Shown: positions 1-7,947, numbered from the stretch's first letter. The stretch: 13,200 nt of DNA from Acidobacteriaceae bacterium (GCA_003133425.1 PKXI01000188.1:16990-30189); one strand, 5' to 3'. Notes: generated by a model from the letters alone, not told the origin. Numbers and translations: made by a program.

Positions 1-1
1 C

Positions 2-703
2 GAGTACATGGAGAAGCACGCTGTGGCGCGCCTCATTGGCGCACCTCCGGGCTACGTGGGCTACGACGAAGGCGGCCAATTGACTGAGGCCGTGCATCGC
101 CGTCCTTACTCGGTCATCCTGTTCGACGAGATTGAAAAGGCGCACCCGGACGTCTTCAACATTCTGCTGCAGGTGATGGACGATGGCCGGCTGACCGACG
201 CCAAGGGGCGGACTGTGGACTTCAAAAATACTGTGCTCATCATGACCTCGAACCTCGGGGCGAGCATGCTTGTTGGTGATGCGCTAAAAACTGACCACGA
301 TTTCGACATGGCGCGCGAGTCCGTGATGCGCGTGCTTCGCGAACACTTCCGGCCCGAGTTCCTGAACCGCGTGGACGACATCGTAATCTTCCGCCCGCTT
401 GGGAACGCGCAGATGAGCCATATTCTCGATCTGCGGCTCAACGAGGTAAGCAAGCTGCTGGAAGACCGTGCCATCTCGCTCGAACTCACTGAGCCCGCGC
501 GCCAGTTGATTCTGGCAGCCGGCTCCGATGCTGCTTATGGCGCGCGTCCGTTGAAGAGGGCCTTGCAGCGGATGGTGCAGGATCCGCTCGCCATCAAGAT
601 TCTCAATGGCGAGATACTCCACGGCGCTCACGTAAGGATAGAAGTGGACCGCAAATTGAACCAGTTGCACTTCGAGCCTATGGGTCGCGAAGCGATGGCT
701 TAA
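2..703 (+). CDS. clpB: ATP-dependent chaperone ClpB, C-terminal fragment (5' end outside window)
   Basis: This is the last 233 residues of a Hsp100 AAA+ protein; the reading frame is open to the window edge, so the gene starts upstream. Visible in order are the substrate-pore loop PPGYVGYDEGGQLTE, the second-ring Walker B (SVILFDEIEKA), a sensor-1 Asn in IMTSNLGA, the arginine-finger region FRPEFLNRVDD, and the D2 small domain with sensor 2 in YGARPLKRAL. The Walker A of this ring lies outside the window. ClpB is a hexameric cytoplasmic disaggregase that threads aggregated proteins through its pore and works with DnaK. I prefer ClpB to ClpC because of the IGAPPGYVGY wording and the QDPLAIKILNGE tail; the middle domain or ClpP-binding loop that would settle this is absent. 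The gene ends 18 bp before a strong hairpin terminator. Confidence 0.85.
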   Translation, partial: EYMEKHAVARLIGAPPGYVGYDEGGQLTEAVHRRPYSVILFDEIEKAHPDVFNILLQVMDDGRLTDAKGRTVDFKNTVLIMTSNLGASMLVGDALKTDHDFDMARESVMRVLREHFRPEFLNRVDDIVIFRPLGNAQMSHILDLRLNEVSKLLEDRAISLELTEPARQLILAAGSDAAYGARPLKRALQRMVQDPLAIKILNGEILHGAHVRIEVDRKLNQLHFEPMGREAMA

Positions 704-721
704 GAGGGTTCACAACAAATG

Positions 722-752
722 AAAAAGCCGGGGCATGAGCTCCGGCTTTTTT
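722..752. terminator. Bidirectional intrinsic terminator between clpB and mutS2
   Basis: AAAAAGCCGG (722-731) pairs with CCGGCTTTTT (742-751); three further pairs, one of them G-T, close a four-base loop ATGA at 735-738, giving a stem of about 13 bp. A T run follows on the plus strand and, by symmetry, on the minus strand. It lies 18 bp after the clpB stop and 20 bp after the mutS2 stop on the opposite strand, so it probably ends both convergent transcripts. Confidence 0.88.
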
Positions 753-771
753 ATTTGGATTGATGATGTAA

Positions 772-3246
772 CTACTGCCGCAGCTCCACCAGGGTAGCGC
801 CCTGCCCGCCCTCATTCTGCGGAGCCTCTTCGAATGTAGCTACGTGCGGATGTCCCTTCAAAAACTCACGCACCCCACGGCGCAAGATTCCTGCGCCATG
901 GCCATGAATCACGCGCACGCGCGGCAAGCCTGCCATGAAGGCGCGATCGAGATACTTCTCCAACTCCCCGGTTGCTTCGTCCACAGTGCGCCCGATGAGG
1001 TTGATCTCCATGCGCATGTCGTCGGTGTTCGCACTGGAAACCGTGACGTGCACATTCTTCTGCCTGCGGGCCGCGGCCAATGGATCGGCGCGAACTCCTG
1101 TTGTGGAATCTTCAGCAGAACGTGAAACCTCGGCGAGGTCGTCGCGCTTCACCCGCATCTTGATTGGTCCGAGCGCAACCTCAAAGAGATCCCTCTCCAC
1201 TTCGCGCTGCACGACTGCGACTTTGCCCATCGACTTGATCAGCACGCGGTCGCCTGTTGCCACATGCTTCAGCACGTGCGGTTGCGCGTTTGCATCGCCT
1301 TGATCGGCACCCGTGCGGTGGGCTACAACTGTCTGGTTAAAGCTCTCCTGAAACTCACGGCGAAGCCGCTGGATGCGCCGCTCAGCTTCTTTTGAAAGCT
1401 TCTGCTGCGCGGCCCGATCTTCGATAGCGCGCACTGTCTCACGCATCTGAAATTCGAAGTCTTTCACGAGCGATGCCAGCTTTGTCTCCAGCTCACGCGT
1501 GCGGTTACGCAGCTCTACATCGCCTTCGCGTGCCAGCTTCGCGCGTTCCTGATTCAACGCGTACTGCTGCTCGCGCGCGGCCTTGCGCTCTTCTTCCAAT
1601 TGCGTGAGCTCGTTGTGGAGCCGGTCGAGAAAGCGCGCGATATCTACCTGCTGCGAACCGAGGCGCTGCCGCGCCGCAACGATGATGGCTGAATTCAATC
1701 CCAGGCGCTCGGCAGTTTGAATACCGGCAGACGCTCCCGGAACTCCCAGGCGCAGCTGATAATTCGGCGCAAGCGTAATTTCATCCACGCCCGCCGCGGC
1801 GTTCAACACGCCATCGGTGTTGGCCGCGTACACCTTCAGCGAAGTGTGGTGCGTTGAAATCAGCGACCACGCACGGGCGCTGAGAAAGTGGCTCGCAATC
1901 GCAACCGCTAGCGCGGCACCCTCTTCGGGATCGGTCGAGGAACCAAGTTCGTCCAGCAGGACGAGCGAATGCGCGTCGGCCAGCCGCGACAGACGGTCGA
2001 GATTGGTAATGTGCGCGGAGAATGTCGATAGCGCAGCTTCGATGGATTGCGCATCGCCAATATCTGCAAGGAAGGCGGTGAATACTGGAAAGCTTGCCGC
2101 CGTCGCCGGAATCGGAAGCCCGGCCTGCGCCATCATCGCAAGAAGCGCCGTGGTCTTGAGCGTGACTGTTTTGCCGCCCGTGTTGGGGCCGCTGATGATG
2201 ATCTGGCGCTCGGCCGCAGTCAATTCCAGCGTTAGCGGAACGATGCGGCCGCCTGTCGCGCGAAGACGCTTTTCCAGCAGCGGATGCCGTGCACGTTCAA
2301 ACCGCAGCAATTCAGGCGCAATCGCCGGAGCAACGCAGTCGTAGTCGCGAGCGAAACGGGCCCGGGCCTGCAAGCTGTCGACCAGCGCGAGCACACGTGC
2401 ACCTTCCACAAGCCCTTGCGCGTAGCCACCCACCTGTCGCGTGAGCGCAACAAAGATGCGGTGAATCTCAGCCTGCTCTTCTTCGATGAGCCGCACGAGT
2501 TCGTTGTTCTGTTCGATGGTTTCAAGCGGCTCCACGTAGACCGTCTGCCCCGAAGAGCTGGCGCCGTGGATTACGCCCGAGATGCGCCGCTTCAACTCCG
2601 CGCGCACGGGAATCACGAAACGTTCGCCGCGAATGGTAATGAGGTCGTCCTGCGTTGCGCCGTCGCTCGACAGCTTGCGAAGGGCCGCGCGCAGGCTCTC
2701 TTCAATCAGCCGCTGCTGTCTCTCCTGCTCGCGGCGTATGCGGCCGAGTTCGGGCGATGCATTGTCGGCTAGCGACCCATCGGGCTGGATTGTGCGCTCG
2801 ATCGACTCGGCCAGTGGGCGCAGACTGGTTGTCAATGCGGAAGACAATGCGGAGAGCCCTGGTAGCTTGCCCACGAGCCTCGCCGGCGGCGACTGCAATA
2901 ATGCCTGCCACGATGCCACATCGTTGGCCAAGCGCGCGACGGCTTGCAACTCTCCGGCTTCAAGAGCTGCGCCGGGAATCTGCGCTTTTGCGGCCAACTG
3001 CGTCGGGTCGAACAGGCCGCCGAGCGGAATCGAAACCTGCTCCTGGAGCGCGAGGCGCACTTCGCCGGTTAACTGGTGCTGGCGCGTGATCCACTCTTCG
3101 TCGGTGGAAGGGCGCAGGTCGAGGATAGCTTGCCGGCCAACGGGCGATGCGGCAAAGCCTGCAACCATCGCGAGCAGAGGCTCCCACTCGAGAGCGGCGA
3201 AGTCGGCATGTTCTACCGGAGACGGAATGGGATCGAGCAGTGACAT
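772..3246 (-). CDS. mutS2: Endonuclease/ribosome-rescue ATPase MutS2
   Basis: A full-length MutS2 of 824 residues if translation starts at the ATG at 3246; a TTG nine bases upstream (3255) would give 827. Neither has a convincing ribosome binding site. In 827-residue numbering: an N-terminal MutS-like core/clamp region (about 10-340), Walker A GPNTGGKT (356-363), Walker B LVLLDELGSSTDP (431-443), a His-containing switch segment STHHTS, a long charged coiled coil (about 540-640), a KOW-like segment (about 665-705), and a C-terminal Smr domain (about 750-825) with HGHGAG at 784-789. The family lacks the mismatch-recognition domain of MutS. Known roles are suppression of recombination and, in Bacillus, sensing and splitting collided ribosomes. 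The Smr domain reads INLIG where LDLRG is common (see findings). The symporter gene ends 56 bp upstream on the same strand, so the two may share a transcript. Confidence 0.95.
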   Translation of the reverse strand: MSLLDPIPSPVEHADFAALEWEPLLAMVAGFAASPVGRQAILDLRPSTDEEWITRQHQLTGEVRLALQEQVSIPLGGLFDPTQLAAKAQIPGAALEAGELQAVARLANDVASWQALLQSPPARLVGKLPGLSALSSALTTSLRPLAESIERTIQPDGSLADNASPELGRIRREQERQQRLIEESLRAALRKLSSDGATQDDLITIRGERFVIPVRAELKRRISGVIHGASSSGQTVYVEPLETIEQNNELVRLIEEEQAEIHRIFVALTRQVGGYAQGLVEGARVLALVDSLQARARFARDYDCVAPAIAPELLRFERARHPLLEKRLRATGGRIVPLTLELTAAERQIIISGPNTGGKTVTLKTTALLAMMAQAGLPIPATAASFPVFTAFLADIGDAQSIEAALSTFSAHITNLDRLSRLADAHSLVLLDELGSSTDPEEGAALAVAIASHFLSARAWSLISTHHTSLKVYAANTDGVLNAAAGVDEITLAPNYQLRLGVPGASAGIQTAERLGLNSAIIVAARQRLGSQQVDIARFLDRLHNELTQLEEERKAAREQQYALNQERAKLAREGDVELRNRTRELETKLASLVKDFEFQMRETVRAIEDRAAQQKLSKEAERRIQRLRREFQESFNQTVVAHRTGADQGDANAQPHVLKHVATGDRVLIKSMGKVAVVQREVERDLFEVALGPIKMRVKRDDLAEVSRSAEDSTTGVRADPLAAARRQKNVHVTVSSANTDDMRMEINLIGRTVDEATGELEKYLDRAFMAGLPRVRVIHGHGAGILRRGVREFLKGHPHVATFEEAPQNEGGQGATLVELRQ

Positions 3247-3302
3247 GTCCAGCAACTATCTTAGCGTTTCAGGGGGCAGGTGCCTGATTGTGCGCGGAAG
3301 GA

Positions 3303-4721
3303 TCAGGAAGCGGTGGTCTTCAATTCGCCTTCCCAGCGGGCGACAATTGCGGCGGCCATGCAGTTGCCGACGACGTTGAGACCGGTGCGGCCCATGTCCA
3401 TCAGCGTGTCCACGCCGAGCAGCATGAGCACGGCGGCGGTGGGGATTTGAAAGGAGCCGGCGACACCGAGCAGCACGACCAGCGTCGCGCGCGGCACGCC
3501 GGCAATGCCTTTGCTGGAAAGGGCGAGCGTTGCCAGCAACACAACCTGCTGCATCACAGTGAGGTGCAGACCGCCGGCCTGCGCGGCAAAGAGCGCCGCC
3601 ATGGCGAGATAAAGCGTGGAGCCGGTGAGATTGAAACTGTAGCCAGTGGGGATGACGAAGGAAACGATCCACCGAGGCACGCCGAACTCTTCCATGCGCT
3701 CCATTGCAAGCGGCAGCGCGGTTTCTGACGATGTGGTGGCGAAGCCGATGGCGGCGGGCTCGGCAACAGCAACAGCAAAGCGCCAGAGGGGAATCCGAGC
3801 CAGCATCAGAATTGGAGCCAGCACGAATGCGACGAAAATAACCAGCGTTACATAGCAGGTGATAGCCAGCTTGGCCAGCGGCAGCAGCGTTACCAAGCCC
3901 ATGCTGCCAACCGTGTATGCGAGGGCCGCGCCTGCCGCTACCGGGGCCATGTACATGATGATCTTTGTCAGGCGAAACATGGTCTCTGTGAGCGACTGCA
4001 ACACGCTCACCAGTGGCGCACGCCTGGGCTCGGGCATGGTGGCCAGAGCTGTTCCGAAGAGCAGCGCGAAGACGGCCACCTGCAGAATCTGGTTTTGCGC
4101 AACCGCCTGCGCGATGTTTTCCGGGAAGATATTCAGCAGCACATCCTGCCATCCGGCCTGGTGCGCGAGCGGCGCCACAGCCTGAGCTGACACTGGGAGA
4201 ACAACGCCAACGCCTGCCTGCGAGATATTGATGGCGATGGCACCAAGAATGAGGCCGAGTGTTGTCGCCACTTCAAAGAACACAATCGACTTGATTGCGA
4301 CTCGGCCTACGCCGCGCAATTCGCTGTGCCCGGCAATCCCGGTAACAATGCCGCCGAAGATCAGCGGCGCAACAATCATGCGGATGAGGCGCAGGAAGAT
4401 GTCGCCGAGGAAATGGGCCTGTGCGGCGAAGTGCGGCGCGTCTACGCCAAGCTCAGCACCGGCCAGCATGGCGAAGAAGGTCCACACCAACAGCGATCGG
4501 CGGCGGAAAGCAAAAGGAACAAACATGCCGAAACCGCACCACCGCAGCGCAACGCCCACCTCAGCACGTGTATGCAGAAGACCCACGATAAGCCCTGCGG
4601 CGAACAGCAACGCCGCTGCGACAGAGAATGCGAAAACTGCGCCGCTGAAGGACGCAGGGCGAACACGCGCTGGCCCGCGGCTCCCGGATGGATGTAGTTG
4701 GCTCAAGGCTTCATTATGCAA
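3303..4721 (-). CDS. Dicarboxylate/amino acid:cation symporter (DAACS/SLC1 family)
   Basis: A 472-residue multi-spanning inner-membrane protein of the GltP/DctA family, importing C4-dicarboxylates or acidic amino acids with H+ or Na+. Family landmarks are NQILQVAVFALLFG (about 210-223), the HP1 serine motif TTSSETALP (329-337), the TM7 motif PTGYSFNLTGS (358-368), the HP2 motif SSKGIAGVPRA (402-412) and the TM8 binding motif DMGRTGLNVVGN (442-453) with the substrate-site Arg445. The first 75 residues hold one or two extra hydrophobic segments ahead of the usual first helix. Several residues at positions that bind Na+ in archaeal GltPh differ here (see findings), so substrate and coupling ion cannot be named. 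The longest start is a TTG at 4721 without a clear ribosome binding site; another in-frame TTG lies at 4706, so the N-terminus is uncertain. Gap to mutS2 is 56 bp. Confidence 0.9.
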   Translation of the reverse strand: MHNEALSQLHPSGSRGPARVRPASFSGAVFAFSVAAALLFAAGLIVGLLHTRAEVGVALRWCGFGMFVPFAFRRRSLLVWTFFAMLAGAELGVDAPHFAAQAHFLGDIFLRLIRMIVAPLIFGGIVTGIAGHSELRGVGRVAIKSIVFFEVATTLGLILGAIAINISQAGVGVVLPVSAQAVAPLAHQAGWQDVLLNIFPENIAQAVAQNQILQVAVFALLFGTALATMPEPRRAPLVSVLQSLTETMFRLTKIIMYMAPVAAGAALAYTVGSMGLVTLLPLAKLAITCYVTLVIFVAFVLAPILMLARIPLWRFAVAVAEPAAIGFATTSSETALPLAMERMEEFGVPRWIVSFVIPTGYSFNLTGSTLYLAMAALFAAQAGGLHLTVMQQVVLLATLALSSKGIAGVPRATLVVLLGVAGSFQIPTAAVLMLLGVDTLMDMGRTGLNVVGNCMAAAIVARWEGELKTTAS

Positions 4722-4771
4722 TGAAGGGGCCCAAGCCCGCTTGTTTTGGGAGTGAAAGAGGGATGGGAGGC

Positions 4772-4797
4772 GCGCCCAACGGTTGAATATTGGGCGC
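4772..4797. repeat. 8-bp perfect inverted repeat downstream of the fmdB-type gene
   Basis: GCGCCCAA (4772-4779) and TTGGGCGC (4790-4797) are exact reverse complements around a 10-base spacer. The element starts 19 bp after the stop codon of the FmdB-type gene on the minus strand and lies 51 bp upstream of the symporter start. There is no T tract after it on the minus strand, so a factor-independent terminator is only possible; it might instead be an operator or leader hairpin for the symporter gene. Confidence 0.4.
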
Positions 4798-4815
4798 TCC
4801 TAAAGCGTTGCCAAG

Positions 4816-5187
4816 TTAAGAACTCGGCGTTGCGGCAGGCGTTGACGAGGGTGCGGAGGTGCTGGACTTGCTGTCATTCGAGGCAGATGCCGACTTGGTT
4901 TCTTTTGCCGCAGAGCCGGAATCTGATTTGGAATCAGACTTGGATTCGGATTTGGAATCGGACTTGGAACCGGATTCAGAGCCGGAATCGCTGCCAGACG
5001 AACTGCTCTTGGACGCGTAGTCGTTCACGTACCAGCCGGCGCCTTTGAAATTCAGGCGCGGGGCCGTTAGCGGCCGCTCGAGAACGCCGTGGCACTTGGG
5101 ACACACCGTCTCCGGCTCGGCGCTGAAGTTTTGGATCTTTTCGAATTTATGACCGCATTCGGTGCAGCGATACGCATATAGCGGCAA
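4816..5187 (-). CDS. FmdB family zinc-ribbon protein with acidic/serine tail
   Basis: A 123-residue protein whose first ~60 residues are a classic FmdB/CxxC_CxxC_SSSS domain: MPLYAYRC at the N-terminus, a zinc-binding CTEC (8-11) and CPKC (29-32) pair, then the conserved FKGAGWYVNDYA. The rest (about 60-123) is low-complexity Ser/Asp/Lys/Glu followed by Ser/Thr/Ala/Pro and is probably disordered. The family is named after a putative regulator of the formamidase gene, but its real function is not known. The start is a TTG at 5187, chosen because the family almost always begins MP(L/I)Y and no in-frame ATG fits; a GGGGG stretch about 9 bases upstream could be the ribosome binding site. A cytoplasmic single zinc ribbon seems likely; partner unknown. 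Confidence 0.88.
   Translation of the reverse strand: MPLYAYRCTECGHKFEKIQNFSAEPETVCPKCHGVLERPLTAPRLNFKGAGWYVNDYASKSSSSGSDSGSESGSKSDSKSESKSDSKSDSGSAAKETKSASASNDSKSSTSAPSSTPAATPSS
4925..4972 (-). repeat. Two tandem 24-bp units inside the FmdB-type tail
   Basis: A 24-bp unit beginning GATTTGGAATC on the plus strand (4925-4948) is followed immediately by a second copy (4949-4972) that differs at a few bases, with further degenerate 12-bp copies on both sides. In the minus-strand reading frame they encode the Lys-Ser-Asp/Glu-Ser tail repeats. Such repeats change length by slippage, so tail length may vary between strains. Confidence 0.75.
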
Positions 5188-5227
5188 GGCTCATTACCCC
5201 CAGGGGACGAAGTCACCCAATATGCCT

Positions 5228-5233
5228 ATTGTA
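5228..5233 (-). promoter_or_regulatory. Possible -10 box for the FmdB-type gene
   Basis: On the minus strand the bases read TACAAT, a five-of-six match to the sigma-70 -10 consensus. A start near 5221 would leave a leader of about 34 bases before the TTG at 5187. No good -35 box sits at the usual spacing, so this is weak. Confidence 0.25.
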
Positions 5234-5251
5234 CCGGCAACGCGACAATTA

Positions 5252-5265
5252 CCTGCAAATGCAGG
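5252..5265. repeat. Short palindrome after the GH35 gene
   Basis: CCTGCA (5252-5257) and TGCAGG (5260-5265) are exact reverse complements around AA. It begins 9 bp after the GH35 stop on the minus strand and lies upstream of the possible FmdB-type promoter. The stem is too short, and no T run follows, for a confident terminator; a dimeric-protein operator is equally possible. Confidence 0.3.
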
Positions 5266-5274
5266 CCGGCGGAG

Positions 5275-7740
5275 TTATGGTTGCGCGGGCGTCTGCAACA
5301 CAACTTCATATTCCGGCAGCACTTCCACGGCAGTCACCTTTGCGGTCGGAGCTTCCGCATTCATCTGCGCCCAGGCACGGGCGTCCAGATAAATGGGGGC
5401 TTGGCGCGGCAGTGGCAGCACGGCCACTTCAAGCTTTTGCCCGAAAGCCTGCGGCAGAAAACGCTTGAGCCCAATCTCCCATGTGCGCCCGTTGTAGAAG
5501 TCGTCGTCGAGCAATCGTCCATCCAGAGAAAGGCGCGCTACATCTCCGGCATAGTGGATGCGCAGATAAATGTCGCTCAGCCCGGTCATCGATTGCTGCG
5601 GAATCCTGAATGTCCAGGCAGCGGCACCTGCATAGTCGGCCTCCGCTGGCGCAACGACCTCTGGAGTCTTGTGCCCTTTTACCTCGCCCATGCGGATCGC
5701 CGGGCGCGCGGTAGCTTCGCGGCTGACGCTCCACTCAAAATTGATCTTCCTCGGCGCAATCTTCCAGGTAGTCTGCGCCTGCCAAATGGGGTGCGGATGC
5801 CGCTTATCGCCGGGCACAAAGAGAGTGGCCGTGAGGTTTGACGGCTCAATAGAACGCAGATGCACTCCGTCGCCGTCTGCGAACACGTCGGCCGGGGACA
5901 GCAATGCCGTATCTACGCCTCCGAGCGGAACACGCCAGAAATGCTCCGCCTCGGCCTCGGTGAGCAACACGATTCGCGCCTTGCGGCCGTTCTTGCCGGA
6001 CACAAGCAGCACGGTGTCCTTGCCCGCCTCCGCACCTTCCACCGCAATGCTGTTTTCAACATGCGCAACAGTGCCGCTGCTGGGTTGGACTGAAACAATA
6101 CTGCCTGCGTCAAACGCAAATTCCACGCGTAGCCTGGGAACGGCGAAGAAAAAGTATGTGGATTCGCCGCCAGCATCCATCCGCGTCAACAACTGCGCGG
6201 TGCTGTACACAAGCGTGCCCGCACCGAGATCGAGATTCATCGGCCAGACAAAATAACTGCTTGCGGGAATGTCGATGGGCGTGCGCGGCAGATCGATCGT
6301 TCCGGACGGCAGCTTGACTCGTACCTGAAATCCTGGCCGCGCAGGCATCTCATATTTGCGCACATAATTGTTGACGAACAGGAAGCCGCTGCTCCCGTTG
6401 GCGCGAAGCATCATGCGCGGCATGCGCAGGTCGGCGGCGTCTTTCGGCCTCTGAGCAGGGGCGTATGGCGCCATCAGCGCCAACTGAGAGCCAAAGGACT
6501 GCACGAACAAATGCAGGCTCTTGATTTTGCGAAACGACTCCCGCTCTTGGCCATACTCACCGAGCGGCGCCTGAAAGTCGTACGAGATCTCGGGCAGATC
6601 GTTGGGGTATCCGGTCGCAGTGGATTCCTGCAGCGTGCTGATTGTACCTGCGGGGTTGGCCCCGCCGTGGAACATATAGTAGCCGTAGAGATTGACGCCC
6701 GAGCCGAGCCCAGTGAGCGTAAGCGCGGCAATATCGTCCGGATCAATCAGCGGCCGGCGAAGATAGGAGGTTTCCATGCCGCCGCCCTGTTCTGCCGTGA
6801 AAAATGGATAGTGGCGCGGATCGAACTTATCGCTCGAACCACCCTTTGCGCCCGGACCCATCGCACCCATGTCGCCAACGGCGCGGTCGGTCGCAAACAG
6901 ATACACCAGGTTGGGCGGATGATCCGTTGTCACGCCGCTCCAGAAATCGTCGGGATAGCCGCCGAAGGATGGAATGAATTCCTGCGCAGGAAAATTGTGA
7001 TTGGGCCAACCAGTTACTGAGAACAGCGGCGGGTTGATGCCTGCAACCCGCGCCAGCCGCTTCAGTTCCGCAATGTGTTCAGCCCCCTCGCCTGGACCAG
7101 TAGCACCATACTCGTTCTCAAGCTGTACGCCAATGATCGGCCCGCCATCCTGCCACTGTTCGCCATCGATCTGCTTTCCAAGTTGCGCGTAAAATCGGCC
7201 GACATATTTCAGATACTCAGGATCGTTGCGGCGCAGTCCGATCTTTTTTGCGACCAGCCAGTTGGGAAAGCCTCCGTTGCGGGCCTCGCCGTGGTCCCAT
7301 GGTCCGATGCGCAAATAGACATATAGCCCTTGTTGCCGGCAGAGCTCGACGAAGTGCCGCAGATCACGCTGGCCAGTCCAGTCGAACTGACCTTCGATTT
7401 CCTCGTGATGAATCCAGAAGACGTAGGCCGCCACCACCGAGATCCCATCTGCCTTCATCTTCGCGAGTTCTTCTTGCCAGTACTTCTCTGGATAGCGCGC
7501 GAAGTGGAACTCTCCCATCACGGGCAGCCATGGTCTTCCGTCGATGGAGAGATACCGGCTGTTGACCGCGAGCTTGTGACCCGAGGGCGAAACGCCGCCC
7601 ATGTGCAGATACCCGGTCTCGGCTGTGGGCGCAGCGGCGGATGCATCAATTGTGAAAAGAGCGGGTGCTTGTTGCGCGTGCAGGGCAGAAGTAAAGAAAA
7701 CGAGCGCGGCAAATGCGCCGGCAGCCAGTGATATTTTCAT
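5275..7740 (-). CDS. Secreted glycoside hydrolase family 35 beta-galactosidase
   Basis: An 821-residue protein. Residues 1-22 form a signal peptide (MK, a hydrophobic run, then ALHA before QQ), so it acts in the periplasm or outside. The catalytic TIM barrel (about 55-410) shows the GH35 start motif (GRPWLPVMGEFHFARYP), the signature GGPIIGVQLENEYG (199-212) with acid/base Glu210, and FFTAEQGGG (313-321) with the likely nucleophile Glu317; GH35 enzymes are retaining and remove terminal beta-galactose from oligo- or polysaccharides. After about residue 440 come beta-sandwich domains, consistent with the long bacterial and plant-type members. The ATG at 7740 is preceded by a purine-rich GAAAGAA at a suitable distance. 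No SusCD pair, sugar regulator or second glycosidase is next to it, so the natural substrate cannot be inferred from context. The two Glu assignments come from motif position. Confidence 0.93.
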   Translation of the reverse strand: MKISLAAGAFAALVFFTSALHAQQAPALFTIDASAAAPTAETGYLHMGGVSPSGHKLAVNSRYLSIDGRPWLPVMGEFHFARYPEKYWQEELAKMKADGISVVAAYVFWIHHEEIEGQFDWTGQRDLRHFVELCRQQGLYVYLRIGPWDHGEARNGGFPNWLVAKKIGLRRNDPEYLKYVGRFYAQLGKQIDGEQWQDGGPIIGVQLENEYGATGPGEGAEHIAELKRLARVAGINPPLFSVTGWPNHNFPAQEFIPSFGGYPDDFWSGVTTDHPPNLVYLFATDRAVGDMGAMGPGAKGGSSDKFDPRHYPFFTAEQGGGMETSYLRRPLIDPDDIAALTLTGLGSGVNLYGYYMFHGGANPAGTISTLQESTATGYPNDLPEISYDFQAPLGEYGQERESFRKIKSLHLFVQSFGSQLALMAPYAPAQRPKDAADLRMPRMMLRANGSSGFLFVNNYVRKYEMPARPGFQVRVKLPSGTIDLPRTPIDIPASSYFVWPMNLDLGAGTLVYSTAQLLTRMDAGGESTYFFFAVPRLRVEFAFDAGSIVSVQPSSGTVAHVENSIAVEGAEAGKDTVLLVSGKNGRKARIVLLTEAEAEHFWRVPLGGVDTALLSPADVFADGDGVHLRSIEPSNLTATLFVPGDKRHPHPIWQAQTTWKIAPRKINFEWSVSREATARPAIRMGEVKGHKTPEVVAPAEADYAGAAAWTFRIPQQSMTGLSDIYLRIHYAGDVARLSLDGRLLDDDFYNGRTWEIGLKRFLPQAFGQKLEVAVLPLPRQAPIYLDARAWAQMNAEAPTAKVTAVEVLPEYEVVLQTPAQP

Positions 7741-7861
7741 CGAGTTCTTTCAGATCGTCGAACGGAATTGACGAGTTCAGGCGGCCTGTTTTGACGCGGA
7801 CCTCCGGAATAGACGGTTCGCAACCCCGGCTGCAGTCGGGCAAAATGCGGCAAAAAGCAAC

Positions 7862-7908
7862 GGCCGGCAGGACACAGGGGCGTTGCCCTTCAGCGTGTAC
7901 TGCCGGCC
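7862..7908. terminator. Large imperfect hairpin, probable terminator of the DUF2911 gene
   Basis: GGCCGGCAG (7862-7870) is the exact reverse complement of CTGCCGGCC (7900-7908). Inside, after one mismatch, ACAC (7872-7875) pairs with GTGT (7895-7898), and AGGGGC (7876-7881) pairs with GCCCTT (7885-7890, one G-T pair) around a GTT loop, leaving a four-base bulge at 7891-7894. On the minus strand it begins 39 bp after the DUF2911 stop and is followed by TTGCTTTTTGCC, a T-rich stretch displaced by a few bases. Terminator function is likely; a REP-type element or small structured RNA is the alternative. Confidence 0.5.
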
Positions 7909-7947
7909 TTATGCCACATCAGGCATTCAATATTCCCGGGCCGATTC

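Noticed and set aside
2582..3379. A 265-residue plus-strand frame opposite the 5' part of mutS2.
   Set aside because: Ser/Arg-rich low-information translation antisense to MutS2, and it also runs over the symporter end; no plausible start signal.
3256..4152. A 298-residue minus-strand frame overlapping the symporter gene.
   Set aside because: It overlaps a transporter with intact family motifs in another frame; Arg/His/Gly/Ala-rich translation is a frame-shift shadow.
4919..4990. Repeats in the FmdB-type tail considered as a CRISPR or regulatory repeat array.
   Set aside because: The units are contiguous with no spacers, stay in the reading frame and encode a Ser/Asp/Lys tail, so they are coding tandem repeats.
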